A stretch of DNA of 64,000 bases, taken from the NCBI RefSeq assembly GCF_018130215.1, contig NZ_JAFCKQ010000001.1, forward strand, positions 434,001 through 498,000, in the 5' to 3' direction. The notes under the pieces are model-generated. The model saw nothing but the letters and a program-made list of their open reading frames with translations, was not told the origin of the DNA and searched no databases. Positions 8,352-17,542 of this stretch are shown piece by piece. Origin of the DNA: Bradyrhizobium jicamae (GTDB lineage: Bacteria > Pseudomonadota > Alphaproteobacteria > Rhizobiales > Xanthobacteraceae). Position 1 is the first letter of the stretch, and each line of letters opens with the position of its first letter. The position numbers were made by a program, and so were the translations under genes.

Positions 8352-10565
8352 ATGGCGTGGGGACGGAAAAAGAGCGGTGGACGCAAGGAGCCGCTATTCG
8401 GGCTTCCAGCCGCGCTTGCCGATCTGCGGTTGACGGCCGACGACCGCGTTCCCGGCGGCGGCGACGACAAGCCGGCCAAATCCAAGAAGAGCAGCGATTC
8501 CGGAGGCGAGAAGCCACGCCCGTCTCGCGGCGGCTCCAAGCGCCGCGGCAAGTCGCGCGATTTCGGCATCGGCCGCCTGTTCTATTGGACCGCGGTGCTC
8601 GGACTGTGGGCCTTCATCGCGGTGATCGGGGTCGTGGTGTGGGTCGGCGCGCATCTGCCGCCGATCCAGTCGCTGGAAATCCCGAAGCGCCCGCCGACGA
8701 TCCAGATCGTGGGCCTCGACGGCAGCGTGCTGGCACAGCGCGGCGAGATGGCCGGCGCCAATGTCGCGCTGAAGGATTTGCCGCCCTACCTGCCGAAAGC
8801 CTTCATCGCGATCGAGGACCGCCGCTTCTATTCGCACTTCGGCGTCGATCCGCTCGGCATCATGCGCGCGGCCGTGACCAACCTGTTGCATCACGGGGTC
8901 TCCCAGGGCGGTTCGACCTTGACGCAGCAGCTGGCCAAGAACCTGTTCCTGACCCAGGAGCGCACCATGCAGCGCAAGCTGCAGGAGGCCGAACTCGCTC
9001 TGTGGCTGGAACGCAAGCACTCCAAGGACGAAATCCTCGAGCTTTATCTCAACCGCGTTTATTTCGGTTCCGGCGCCTACGGCGTCGAGGCCGCGGCGCA
9101 ACGCTATTTCGGCAAGTCGGCGAAGAACGTCACCATCGGCGAAGCCGCGATGCTCGCCGGCCTCGTCAAGTCGCCGTCGCGCCTGGCGCCGAACCGCAAC
9201 CCTGAGGGCGCCGAGCAGCGTGCGCAGGTGGTGCTGGCGGCGATGGCGGATGCCAAGTTCATCACCGAAGCCCAGGCGAAGGTCTCCAGCGTTCAGGCCG
9301 CGATCAGCGTGAAGCCGGCCGGCGCCGGCACGGTGAACTATGTCGCCGACTGGATCGGCGAGGTGCTCGATGATCTCGTCGGCCAGATCGACCAGGACAT
9401 CGTGGTTCAGACCACGATCGATCCGAAGCTGCAGAACCTCGCGGAAGCCGCCGTTATTGATGAGCTTGCCGCCAAGAGCGTGAAGTTCAATGTCAGCCAG
9501 GGCGCACTGGTGGCGATGACGCCCGACGGCGCGGTGCGCGCCATGGTCGGCGGCCGGAATTACGCCGAGAGCCAGTACAACCGCGCGGTGACCGCAAAGC
9601 GCCAGCCAGGGTCATCCTTCAAGCCGTTCGTCTATCTCACCGCGGTCGAGGCCGGGTTGACGCCGGACACGATCCGGCAAGACGCGCCGCTCGACATCAA
9701 GGGCTGGAAGCCGGAGAACTACACCCACGAATATTTCGGCTCGGTGACGCTGACCCAGGCGCTGGCGATGTCGCTGAACACGGTCGCGGTGCGGCTCGGA
9801 ATGGAGGTCGGACCGAAAAACGTCGTGCGCACCGCGCACCGGCTTGGGATCTCCTCCAAGCTCGAGCCAAACGTCTCGATCGCGCTCGGCACCTCCGAAG
9901 TGTCCGTGCTGGAGCTGGTCGGCGCCTATGCACCGTTCGCCAATGGCGGATACGCGGTCTCGCCGCATGTGGTGACCAGGATCAAGACCAGTTCCGGCAA
10001 GGTGCTCTATGACCGCCCGGCCGACCCGCCGAACCAGGTGATAGAGCCCCGTTACGATGCAATGATGAACAGCATGATGCGCGAGACGCTGATCTCGGGC
10101 ACTGCACGCAAGGCCGAAATCCCTGGCTGGACAGCGGCCGGCAAGACCGGCACCAGCCAGGATTATCGCGATGCCTGGTTCATCGGCTACACCGCCAATC
10201 TCGTCACCGGCGTGTGGCTCGGCAATGACGACAATTCGCCGACCAGGAAGGCCACCGGCGGCGGCCTGCCGGTGGAAGTCTGGAGCCGCTTCATGAAAGC
10301 TGCGCATCAGGGCGTACCGGTCGCGGCGATCCCGAATTCGCAGGGAAATTGGGGACCGGCGAACCTCATTCAGATCTCTTCGCAGATTACCCCGCCATCG
10401 GCGCCGATGGGCCAGACGCAGCCTCCACCGGCGCCATCGGATGGCGGCGGCTACTATCGCGCCCCGCCGATGCGCGCCTCGGCGCATCCGAACCCGAACG
10501 CGCGGCCCGAGGCCGCGGCAGGATTGGATGGGTGGCTGGTGGATCGGCTGTTCGGTGGCAGATAG
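8352..10565 (+). CDS. class A penicillin-binding protein (PBP1A type)
   Basis: Bifunctional peptidoglycan synthase of about 737 residues. A basic cytoplasmic tail is followed by one transmembrane helix (about residues 80-105), a GT51 glycosyltransferase domain (IEDRRFYSHFGVDP with the catalytic E; QGGSTLTQQLAKNLFL; RKHSKDEILELYLNRVYFG) and a transpeptidase domain with SSFK (nucleophile serine), SLN and KTGTS motifs. The C-terminus is a proline-rich, presumably disordered tail. A TTG two codons upstream (8346) is an alternative start. It polymerises glycan strands and cross-links peptides in the periplasm. It stands alone as a transcription unit. Confidence 0.95.
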   Translation: MAWGRKKSGGRKEPLFGLPAALADLRLTADDRVPGGGDDKPAKSKKSSDSGGEKPRPSRGGSKRRGKSRDFGIGRLFYWTAVLGLWAFIAVIGVVVWVGAHLPPIQSLEIPKRPPTIQIVGLDGSVLAQRGEMAGANVALKDLPPYLPKAFIAIEDRRFYSHFGVDPLGIMRAAVTNLLHHGVSQGGSTLTQQLAKNLFLTQERTMQRKLQEAELALWLERKHSKDEILELYLNRVYFGSGAYGVEAAAQRYFGKSAKNVTIGEAAMLAGLVKSPSRLAPNRNPEGAEQRAQVVLAAMADAKFITEAQAKVSSVQAAISVKPAGAGTVNYVADWIGEVLDDLVGQIDQDIVVQTTIDPKLQNLAEAAVIDELAAKSVKFNVSQGALVAMTPDGAVRAMVGGRNYAESQYNRAVTAKRQPGSSFKPFVYLTAVEAGLTPDTIRQDAPLDIKGWKPENYTHEYFGSVTLTQALAMSLNTVAVRLGMEVGPKNVVRTAHRLGISSKLEPNVSIALGTSEVSVLELVGAYAPFANGGYAVSPHVVTRIKTSSGKVLYDRPADPPNQVIEPRYDAMMNSMMRETLISGTARKAEIPGWTAAGKTGTSQDYRDAWFIGYTANLVTGVWLGNDDNSPTRKATGGGLPVEVWSRFMKAAHQGVPVAAIPNSQGNWGPANLIQISSQITPPSAPMGQTQPPPAPSDGGGYYRAPPMRASAHPNPNARPEAAAGLDGWLVDRLFGGR

Positions 10566-10605
10566 GGCTCGGCTCGCGCCTGTTGCCTACGGCTGCTAGC
10601 CGCGG

Positions 10606-11361
10606 CTAATCCTCGATCCCGTAGCGGTGCAGGTCGTTGCCGTGGGTGTCGAGCCAGGTCTTGGCGCGATCGACCGACGAGCAAACCTTGTCGACCACCC
10701 TCCAGAATCGCGGCGAGTGGTTCATCTCGACGAGATGGGCGACCTCATGCGCGGCGAGGTAGTCGAGCACGAAGGGCGGCGCAAGGATCAGCCGCCACGA
10801 GAACGACAGCGAGCCGGCCGAAGTGCAGGAGCCCCAGCGGCTGGACTGATCGCGGATCGAGATCCGTCGTACCCGCACACCGAGTTCCGCGGCGTGGAGC
10901 TGCGCCGCCTTCTGCAAATCCTTGCGTGCCTCGCGCTTGAGGAAATCGTGCACGCGACGGTCCATGTGCTCGACGCCGCCGGCGACACAGAGAATCCTGT
11001 CGCCGCTGTCGCGGGTTTCGGTCCAGACCGTGCCGCGTTCGCCGGCGCGGTGTACCAGGCGATGCGGGACACCGCGCAGCGGCACCGTGGTCCCGGGCTG
11101 GAACGGCGCGGCCTTCGGCAGACGGCCGAGACGTGCGGCGATCCAGCCGCCATGAAGGTGCGCGAACTCCTTGGCCTCCGCGATCGTGCCGCGCGGCGGC
11201 ATGGTCAGGATCGCTTCACGGTCGGTCGGATGGATTCTCAGCGTGTAACGCCGCGCGCGTCGGTGCCGGCGCAACCGGATGGTGAAGAATTGGGAGCCGT
11301 GCCTGACCACAAGGGTAGCGGGTTCGGCAGGCCGCCGATAAAGGAGCGCACGCGTGGCCAT
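10606..11361 (-). CDS. YgjP/SprT-like zinc metallopeptidase (DUF45/M48 family)
   Basis: 251-residue protein with the zinc-binding AAHEVAHLVEMNHSPRFW motif (HExxH plus the downstream H) and the family sequence SRWGSCTSAGSLSFSWRLILAP before it. These define the YgjP/WLM-like metallohydrolases formerly called DUF45. The start is the ATG giving MATRALLYRRP; an upstream methionine extends it without support. No signal peptide is seen, so it is cytoplasmic. Cellular substrate unknown. Confidence 0.88.
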   Translation of the reverse strand: MATRALLYRRPAEPATLVVRHGSQFFTIRLRRHRRARRYTLRIHPTDREAILTMPPRGTIAEAKEFAHLHGGWIAARLGRLPKAAPFQPGTTVPLRGVPHRLVHRAGERGTVWTETRDSGDRILCVAGGVEHMDRRVHDFLKREARKDLQKAAQLHAAELGVRVRRISIRDQSSRWGSCTSAGSLSFSWRLILAPPFVLDYLAAHEVAHLVEMNHSPRFWRVVDKVCSSVDRAKTWLDTHGNDLHRYGIED

Positions 11362-11644
11362 GTCTGAGAGTCCGGGGAGAAGAAGTTCACCCGAACTCTG
11401 CCATATCCGCCGCCAGGGAAATCGCTCGGCGCAAAAACAAATCATTTGCCCAATATACAGGGGCTGGCCAGTTCTTGACCTCTACAGGCAGGGGCTGGGA
11501 CCGCAATTTTTTGGATGAATCGCGGTTAGCGAACAACGCTCAAGAAGTGATGCCATATTCACCCCTTGAGCCTGTCCGGATTCGATATTCCTTTAGTCAA
11601 TTCAGGGCCTTATCCACCCGCCGGAATTGCGCCGGCAAAACCAC

Positions 11645-12970
11645 CTATTCGGCCGCAGCAACCAGCGACAGCCGCGTATTGGCCGCCGAGACCATGAAAT
11701 CGGAGATTCGGGGCACGATTTCCGAGCGGAAGCGCGAGCCGTTGAACACGCCGTAATGGCCGACGCCCTTCTGGACGTAATGAACGCGGCGATGACTGGG
11801 AATCGCGGTGCAGAGTGCGTGGGTCGCCTCGGTCTGACCAAGACCGGAGATGTCGTCCTTCTCGCCTTCAACCGTCATCAGCGCGACGCGGCGGATTTTC
11901 GCCGGGTTAACCGGCTTGCCGCGGTGGGTCATCTCGCCCTTGGGCAGCGCATGCTTGACGAACACGAGGTCGACGGTCTGCAGATAGTATTCCGCGGTGA
12001 GGTCCATCACCGCCAGGTACTCGTCGTAGAACTCACGGTGCTTGTCGACCAGATCGCCGTCGCCCTTCACCAGATTGGCGAACAGCGACTTGTGCGCGTC
12101 CATGTGCCGGTCGAAGTTCATGCTGATGAAGCCGTTGAGCTGCAGGAACCCCGGATAGACGTCGCGCATCACGCCGGGATGCGGGAACGGCACCTTGGTG
12201 ATGACGTTGTTGCGGAACCATTCGATGCCACGCTCTTCGGCGAGGTTGTTGACCGCGGTCGGATTGCGCCGCGTATCGATCGGGCCGCCCATCAGCGTCA
12301 TCGACAGCGGCACGAACGGATCATTGTTGGCTTCCATCACCGACACGGCGGCAACGACCGGCACCGAGGGCTGGCATACCGCGATGATGTGAATGTTGCC
12401 GCCGAGCGTGTGCAGCATCTCGATCACATAGTCGACGTAGTCATCGAGGTCGAAACGGCCGGCCGCGAGCGGCACCATGCGTGCATCCGCCCAGTCGGTG
12501 ATGTAGACCTCGTGTGTCGGCAGGAACGCCTCGACGGTCCCGCGCAGCAGCGTGGCATAGTGACCCGACATCGGCGCCACGATCAGCACGCGCGGCTGCG
12601 GCGCGCGCAGCGGACGGATCAGCTTGCGATCGAAATGCAGCAGGCGGCAGAACGGCTTTTCCCAGATCGAACGCACTTCGACCTCGGTGCGGACGCCGTT
12701 GACCTCGGTGGTCGGCAGGTTCCACTCGGGCTTGCCGTAGCGGCGGGTGGTGCGCTCGAACAATTCGCAGGCGGCGGCGACCGACTTGCCAAACTCGGTA
12801 TGCGTCCAGGGATTGAGCGGATTCTGAAACAGGATCTTGGTGGCATCGGTGACCGCACGCGCCGGATTGAGCGACGCTTGCGCCATCTCGTACATCCAGT
12901 AGAGCGGCGTCGTAAGTCCCGCACTGCCTTCCACCAGTGGCGGTGCACCGCCAAATTCACCAATCGGCAT
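11645..12970 (-). CDS. phaZ: intracellular polyhydroxyalkanoate depolymerase
   Basis: 441-residue enzyme. The N-terminal PLYWMYEMAQASLNPARA and the body VLIVAPMSGHYATLLRGTVE ... HIIAVCQPSVPV ... VEGEKDDISGLGQTEAT match rhizobial PhaZ proteins. The catalytic cysteine is in the lipase-like box AVCQPS, with Asp (EKDD) and His (GVGHYGVFNG) downstream. It mobilises stored poly-3-hydroxybutyrate granules. No other pha gene is adjacent. AAAGGGG precedes the ATG. About 200 bases upstream of the YgjP gene lie between the two same-strand genes. Confidence 0.92.
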   Translation of the reverse strand: MPIGEFGGAPPLVEGSAGLTTPLYWMYEMAQASLNPARAVTDATKILFQNPLNPWTHTEFGKSVAAACELFERTTRRYGKPEWNLPTTEVNGVRTEVEVRSIWEKPFCRLLHFDRKLIRPLRAPQPRVLIVAPMSGHYATLLRGTVEAFLPTHEVYITDWADARMVPLAAGRFDLDDYVDYVIEMLHTLGGNIHIIAVCQPSVPVVAAVSVMEANNDPFVPLSMTLMGGPIDTRRNPTAVNNLAEERGIEWFRNNVITKVPFPHPGVMRDVYPGFLQLNGFISMNFDRHMDAHKSLFANLVKGDGDLVDKHREFYDEYLAVMDLTAEYYLQTVDLVFVKHALPKGEMTHRGKPVNPAKIRRVALMTVEGEKDDISGLGQTEATHALCTAIPSHRRVHYVQKGVGHYGVFNGSRFRSEIVPRISDFMVSAANTRLSLVAAAE

Positions 12971-13097
12971 AGTCGTTCAGGCCCCTTTTCTGCGCCGCAG
13001 CATCCTGACGAATGCATCATAATGCGTCAATGCGCCGCTGGCGGAATTTCGGGGTACTGACCAGCTAAAACATCGGAATTCCACGGGAAAGTGACAT

Positions 13098-13922
13098 TTA
13101 TTCACCACCCGAGAGCAGCGACCCGTGGTGCTTGGCGCTGCGTAAAAGGGCAAGGAAGGTCGCAAAAGAAGCAGTGAACAGGATCGCGTTGATGGCTAGC
13201 GCCGACAGCATCAGCTCGGTGCGGAAGACGTGATCGATCAGCAGCGACCGCATGCCCTCGAACACATAGGTCGCCGGCAGGGTCCAGGCGACATATTGCA
13301 GCCAGACCGGCAGCACCGCGACCGGATAGTAGATGCAGGCAAGCGGCATCACCGCGAACATCAAGGTCCAGACGATGCTTTCGGCGCCGAGCCCGTTGCG
13401 CAGCACCAGCGCCGATGCGAACACGCCGACCGACCAGCTCATGAAGATCAGATTGCAGAAGAAGGCGATCAACGGCAGCCCGATGGCGTAGAAATTGAAG
13501 CCGAAGAAGAACAGCGCCAGCAGCGTCATCGGGATCACGCCGATAGCAAGCCGGATCAGGCTCATGATCATCAGCGACAGCAGGAACTCGATCGGCTTCA
13601 GCGGGCTCATCATCAGGTTGCCGAGATTGCGCGCCCACATTTCTTCGAGGAACGAGATCGAGAAGCCGAGCTGGCCGCGGAACAGGATGTCCCAAAGGAT
13701 GACGGCACCGACCAGCGTGCCGCCGGCCCTGGCGAAAAAGCCTGATGTTTGCGCGATGTAGGTTTGCAGGAAGCCCCAGGTGATGACCTGCAGCGCCGGC
13801 CAGTACACCAGCTCCAGGAGCCGCGGCCACGACGACATCAGCAGGTACCAATAGCGCAGCACCATCGCATTGATGCGATGCAGTGAAATTCCGCTGGACG
13901 CACGGCTGACGGTCTCGCTCAT
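13098..13922 (-). CDS. ABC-2 type transporter permease
   Basis: 274-residue membrane protein with about six hydrophobic helices (for example LVGAILWDILF, LIRLAIGVIPMTLLALFFFG, SIVWTLMFAVMPLACIYYP), the topology of NodJ/DrrB-like export permeases. Its ATG overlaps the stop of the ATP-binding gene by 4 bases (ATGA), so the two form one transporter. Substrate unknown; nodulation-factor export is not supported because no nod genes are near. Confidence 0.92.
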   Translation of the reverse strand: MSETVSRASSGISLHRINAMVLRYWYLLMSSWPRLLELVYWPALQVITWGFLQTYIAQTSGFFARAGGTLVGAVILWDILFRGQLGFSISFLEEMWARNLGNLMMSPLKPIEFLLSLMIMSLIRLAIGVIPMTLLALFFFGFNFYAIGLPLIAFFCNLIFMSWSVGVFASALVLRNGLGAESIVWTLMFAVMPLACIYYPVAVLPVWLQYVAWTLPATYVFEGMRSLLIDHVFRTELMLSALAINAILFTASFATFLALLRSAKHHGSLLSGGE

Positions 13923-14734
13923 GATGCGCCCTCGCGCGCCCGGCCGCGCGCGACGTCGAGGAACACCTCCTCCAGCGTATCGCGGTTGTAGCGCGCCATG
14001 ATCCGATCGGGGCTGTCATCGTCCTGGATCTTGCCGCGCTTCATGATGATGACGCGGTCGCAGAGACGCTCGACCTCCAGCATGTTGTGCGATGCGAGCA
14101 GGATGGTCGCGTTACGGGCCTTGCGATAGCTCTCGAGGTGCTGCCGTACCCAGTCGGCGGTGTCAGGGTCGAGCGAGGCCGTCGGCTCGTCGAGCAGCAG
14201 CAGGTCCGGCTCGTTGATCAGCGCTTTCGCCAGCGCCACGCGGGTCTTCTGCCCGGCCGACAGCTTGCCGTTGGCGCGATCGAGGAAATCCTTGAGGTCG
14301 AGATCGGCGGCAAGCTGGTCGATCCGCTCGCGCAAACGCCTCACGGCGTAGAGCCGCCCGAAGATGGTGAGATTCTGCCGCACGGTGAGCCGCATCGGCA
14401 TGTCGACATAGGGGCTTTCGAAATTCATCCGGCCGAGAACGTCATAGCTCTGCTCGGGAATCTTGGCGCCAAGCACATGGACGCTGCCCGAGGTCGGCAG
14501 CACCAGGCCCATGATCATTGCGATCGTCGTGGTCTTGCCCGCGCCATTGCCGCCGAGCAGCCCGGTGATGCTGCCGCGCGCGATGCGGAAGGAGATGTCA
14601 TCGACCGCACGGGTGGTCTTGTAGTCCTTGACCAGATGCGCGACATCGATCGCGGCCGGTCGATCCGGATCGGCGGCGGGCGGTTGCCCCTCTCTGGTCT
14701 GGCCGTGTTGCATATGGCCGTTCAATTGGGCCAT
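13919..14734 (-). CDS. ABC transporter ATP-binding protein
   Basis: 271-residue ATPase with Walker A GGNGAGKTTT, signature LSAGQKTRVALAKAL, Walker B LLLLDEPTASLD and the switch histidine in LLASHNM. It pairs with the overlapping ABC-2 permease and probably drives export. It is transcribed divergently from regS with fewer than 100 bases between start codons, so the two units share a promoter region. Substrate not inferable. Confidence 0.93.
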   Translation of the reverse strand: MAQLNGHMQHGQTREGQPPAADPDRPAAIDVAHLVKDYKTTRAVDDISFRIARGSITGLLGGNGAGKTTTIAMIMGLVLPTSGSVHVLGAKIPEQSYDVLGRMNFESPYVDMPMRLTVRQNLTIFGRLYAVRRLRERIDQLAADLDLKDFLDRANGKLSAGQKTRVALAKALINEPDLLLLDEPTASLDPDTADWVRQHLESYRKARNATILLASHNMLEVERLCDRVIIMKRGKIQDDDSPDRIMARYNRDTLEEVFLDVARGRAREGAS

Positions 14735-14831
14735 TGCGACAATAAGCGCAAGGCTTGCGCCGCCGCCTTGGGCTAAGTCGCAAATAGATCGCGAATTTGT
14801 GCGCTGCCCACAGCATAGCTAAAGTCTTGAT

Positions 14832-16154
14832 ATGACCGACGTCGCCGCTTCCGATTTCCGCCAACCACGCCGTTATGTCCGCCTGGATACGATCCTGCGG
14901 CTGCGCTGGCTCGCCGCACTCGGCCAGCTCGTCGCGATCTTCATTGTCGCCCAGGGGCTGGAATTCGAGCTCCCGATCGTTCCCTGCGTCAGCATCGTGG
15001 CGTTCTCGGCGATGCTCAATCTGGCACTGCAGATCGCGTTCAACCCGATGCAGCGGCTGGAGCCGCTCTATGCCGCAGGCCTGCTCGCCCTCAACATCGT
15101 CGAACTCGCCGCGCTGCTCTACTTCACCGGCGGATTGCAGAACCCGTTCTCGTTCCTGTTCCTGGTCCCGGTGCTGATCTCGGCCACCGTGCTGCCGCTC
15201 CGGCTGACCATTCTGCTCGGCTGTCTCGCGGTCGCCTGCGCCTCGGCGCTGTTCTACCTCCATTTGCCGCTGCCATGGGATCCTGACGATCCGCTGGTGC
15301 TGCCACCGATCTATCTGCTCGCGGTCTGGCTCTCGATCCTGCTCTCGATCGGCGTCACCAGCCTCTATGCCTTTCAAGTCACTGAGGAAGCGCGCCAGCT
15401 CTCCGACGCGCTGGCCGCGACCGAGCTGGTGCTGGCGCGCGAGCAGCATCTGACCCAGCTCGACGGGCTTGCCGCTGCGGCCGCCCATGAGCTCGGCACG
15501 CCGCTGTCGACGATCTTCCTGATCTCGCGCGAGCTCGAGAAGACGGTGCATGACCCGAGCCTCTCCGGCGACCTCAAGACCGTGCGCGAGCAGGCGCAGC
15601 GTTGTCGCGACATCCTCGGCAAGATCGCCCAATTGTCCTCGAGCGGCGCACCGTTCGACAACATGAAGCTGTCGACACTGATCGAGGAGGCGGTGGCGCC
15701 GCATCGCGACTTCGGCGTCGACATCAAGGTGCGGCTTGCTGTCGCAGCCACATCGGAGCCGGTCGGCGCGCGCAACCCGGCGATCCTCTATGGCGTCGGA
15801 AATATTCTGGAAAATGCTGTCGATTTCGCGCACCGGACCGTCGAGGTGAATGCGTGGTGGAATGCAGAGACCGTCGAGGTCGTCATCTCCGACGACGGTC
15901 CCGGCATTGCCCCCGACATGCTGAAACGGATTGGGGAACCCTATCTGTCGCGTCGCAGAGGCGCAGATGAGGCCCAAAACGAGCGTGGAGGCCTTGGTCT
16001 CGGCGTCTTCATCGCGCGGACGCTGCTCGAACGCACCGGCGCCAAGGTGTCATTCACCAACCGCACCTTCCCCGATCACGGCGCTGTCGTTCAGATCGTC
16101 TGGCCGCGCGATCGCTTCGAGGCATCGGCGCCTGAAGCTGAGATTGCTTCCTAG
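14832..16154 (+). CDS. regS: redox-responsive sensor histidine kinase RegS (RegB/PrrB family)
   Basis: 440-residue membrane kinase. Six hydrophobic segments in the first ~180 residues include GGLQNPFSFLFL, the conserved loop implicated in quinone sensing in RegB. The phosphoacceptor is H219 in AAAHELGTPLSTI, and the redox-active cysteine expected in the family is C258 in QAQRCRDIL. HATPase N and G boxes follow (SDDGPGI, GGLGLGVFIA). With RegR it forms the global redox regulator of energy metabolism, CO2 and nitrogen fixation known as RegSR, RegBA, PrrBA or ActSR. In Bradyrhizobium the pair activates fixR-nifA. Confidence 0.95.
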   Translation: MTDVAASDFRQPRRYVRLDTILRLRWLAALGQLVAIFIVAQGLEFELPIVPCVSIVAFSAMLNLALQIAFNPMQRLEPLYAAGLLALNIVELAALLYFTGGLQNPFSFLFLVPVLISATVLPLRLTILLGCLAVACASALFYLHLPLPWDPDDPLVLPPIYLLAVWLSILLSIGVTSLYAFQVTEEARQLSDALAATELVLAREQHLTQLDGLAAAAAHELGTPLSTIFLISRELEKTVHDPSLSGDLKTVREQAQRCRDILGKIAQLSSSGAPFDNMKLSTLIEEAVAPHRDFGVDIKVRLAVAATSEPVGARNPAILYGVGNILENAVDFAHRTVEVNAWWNAETVEVVISDDGPGIAPDMLKRIGEPYLSRRRGADEAQNERGGLGLGVFIARTLLERTGAKVSFTNRTFPDHGAVVQIVWPRDRFEASAPEAEIAS

Positions 16155-16211
16155 AACAGTTCTACTCGGTCCGCTGGCATTAAGGATGCAGCCGCCTCGA
16201 CTTTCGTTGCC

Positions 16212-16242
16212 TTGGCAGTGCCGCAACTGAATCCCATATAAT
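16212..16242 (+). promoter_or_regulatory. candidate promoter for regR
   Basis: A consensus TATAAT (16237-16242) lies 27 bases before the GTG start of regR, with TTGGCA (16212-16217) 19 bases upstream of it. The spacing is slightly long for a housekeeping promoter. It suggests that regR can be transcribed apart from regS. Confidence 0.4.
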
Positions 16243-16269
16243 GGCGGTCTGCCACAGGGAATATGAACA

Positions 16270-16824
16270 GTGACCGCCATCGCCGAACTGAATGATCACA
16301 CCGACCGATCGCTCCTCATCGTCGAGGACGACAAGCCGTTCCTGGAGCGCCTCTCGCGCGCCATGGAGACGCGCGGGTTCTCGGTGAAGTCATGCGATAC
16401 CGTATCCGATGGTCTTGCCGAGATCGGCCGCGCCGCGCCGGCCTTCGCAGTCGTCGACCTCCGGCTTGGCGACGGCAATGGCCTCGACGTCGTTTCGGCG
16501 CTGAAGCAGAAGCGTCCCGACGCGCGCGCGATCGTCCTCACCGGCTATGGCAACATCGCCACCGCCGTGACCGCGGTGAAGATGGGCGCCGTCGACTATC
16601 TCTCGAAGCCAGCCGACGCCGATGACGTCGTCGCGGCGCTGCTCGCGACCGGCACCGAGAAGTCCGAACTGCCGACCAACCCGATGTCGGCCGACCGCGT
16701 GCGCTGGGAGCACATCCAGCGCATCTACGAGATGTGCAACCGCAACGTCTCGGAGACTGCACGCCGGCTCAACATGCACCGCCGCACGCTGCAGCGCATC
16801 TTGGCAAAGCGCGCGCCGCGGTAA
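16270..16824 (+). CDS. regR: response regulator RegR (RegA/PrrA/ActR family)
   Basis: 184-residue regulator: receiver domain with acidic pair VEDDKPF, phosphoacceptor D63 in VVDLRLGDGNGL and K in YLSKPAD, a short linker, and a Fis-type helix-turn-helix NVSETARRLNMHRRTLQRIL at the C-terminus. The size and the highly conserved recognition helix are diagnostic of RegA-family proteins. The start is a GTG with an AGGGA site upstream. It is the partner of RegS, with 115 bases between them that contain a possible separate promoter. Confidence 0.95.
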   Translation: MTAIAELNDHTDRSLLIVEDDKPFLERLSRAMETRGFSVKSCDTVSDGLAEIGRAAPAFAVVDLRLGDGNGLDVVSALKQKRPDARAIVLTGYGNIATAVTAVKMGAVDYLSKPADADDVVAALLATGTEKSELPTNPMSADRVRWEHIQRIYEMCNRNVSETARRLNMHRRTLQRILAKRAPR

Positions 16825-16842
16825 GCGGCGCTTTGGTTTCTC
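16813..16842 (+). terminator. rho-independent terminator overlapping the regR stop
   Basis: Stem GCGCCGC-GGTAA-GCGGCGC (16813-16831) with the stop codon in its loop, followed by TTTGGTTTCTCTT. It ends the regR transcript ahead of convergent mmcB. Confidence 0.7.
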
Positions 16843-16915
16843 TTCGTCATGGCCGGGCATCGTCCCGGTCATTTGCGTGTTGGGAGTCCAGTACCCCCAA
16901 CGCACCTGCCGATCT

Positions 16916-17398
16916 CTAGAACTCGTGCCCCTGCGGATCGGCCAGCCGGTTGATCCGCTGCGCGGCAGCCATCGCAAAGCGCACTGTCATAGCCTTGCGC
17001 GTTGCCGCCGGCAGGCGGTGCTCCGGGGCCTCGCAATGCAGATGCGCGCCATAGGCGTCCGCGATGATCAACCCGGTGTCGGCAGGGAAGATCTCGCAGG
17101 GCAGATCCTGCGTGAAGGCAAAGAACAACCGGTCGCAATGCAGGCGGTAGTCCTGCCATTTCTGGTCGGCGCGCAAATCCTCCACTGACGATTTGATCTC
17201 GACGATCCAAATCTCGCCGCGCTCGTTCAGCGCCACCAGGTCGGCTCTGCGGCCGGACGGCAGCGGCAATTCGCTGATGCAGGAAAACCCCAGCGATCTC
17301 AGAAGCCTCGCGGTGCCGCGCGCGACCGCAAGCGCAGTCTCGGACTGGCGTCGGTCGGGCGCGGGGACAAGCGCGATCTGGCGGGCGGGCGATTCCAT
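16916..17398 (-). CDS. mmcB: MmcB-family DNA repair protein
   Basis: 160-residue protein with a PD-(D/E)xK-like nuclease core: LPLPSGRRADLVALNERGEI (Asp) followed by WIVEIKSS (E-x-K), and then DYRLHCDRLFFA. This matches MmcB, linked to DNA damage tolerance by ImuABC-type mutagenesis in Caulobacter. It is convergent with regR, an arrangement I recall from related alphaproteobacteria. The ribosome binding site is weak. An older family name is DUF1052-like. Confidence 0.85.
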   Translation of the reverse strand: MESPARQIALVPAPDRRQSETALAVARGTARLLRSLGFSCISELPLPSGRRADLVALNERGEIWIVEIKSSVEDLRADQKWQDYRLHCDRLFFAFTQDLPCEIFPADTGLIIADAYGAHLHCEAPEHRLPAATRKAMTVRFAMAAAQRINRLADPQGHEF

Positions 17399-17542
17399 CC
17401 AGGCGAGACTAGCCGATTCCGCGGCGCGCGCCCAACGGCCGATAGCGCCTGAATCGGCCGCACGGGCGACAGCCGGAACCCGCGGCGCCGTTACCGCTTA
17501 TCTCACGTCTGCGGCCATGGACGGACTGATGAGAGCTGCCTC

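Noticed and set aside
13098..14734. NodIJ lipo-chitooligosaccharide exporter
   Set aside because: ABC-2 family resemblance only; no nod genes or nod box nearby.
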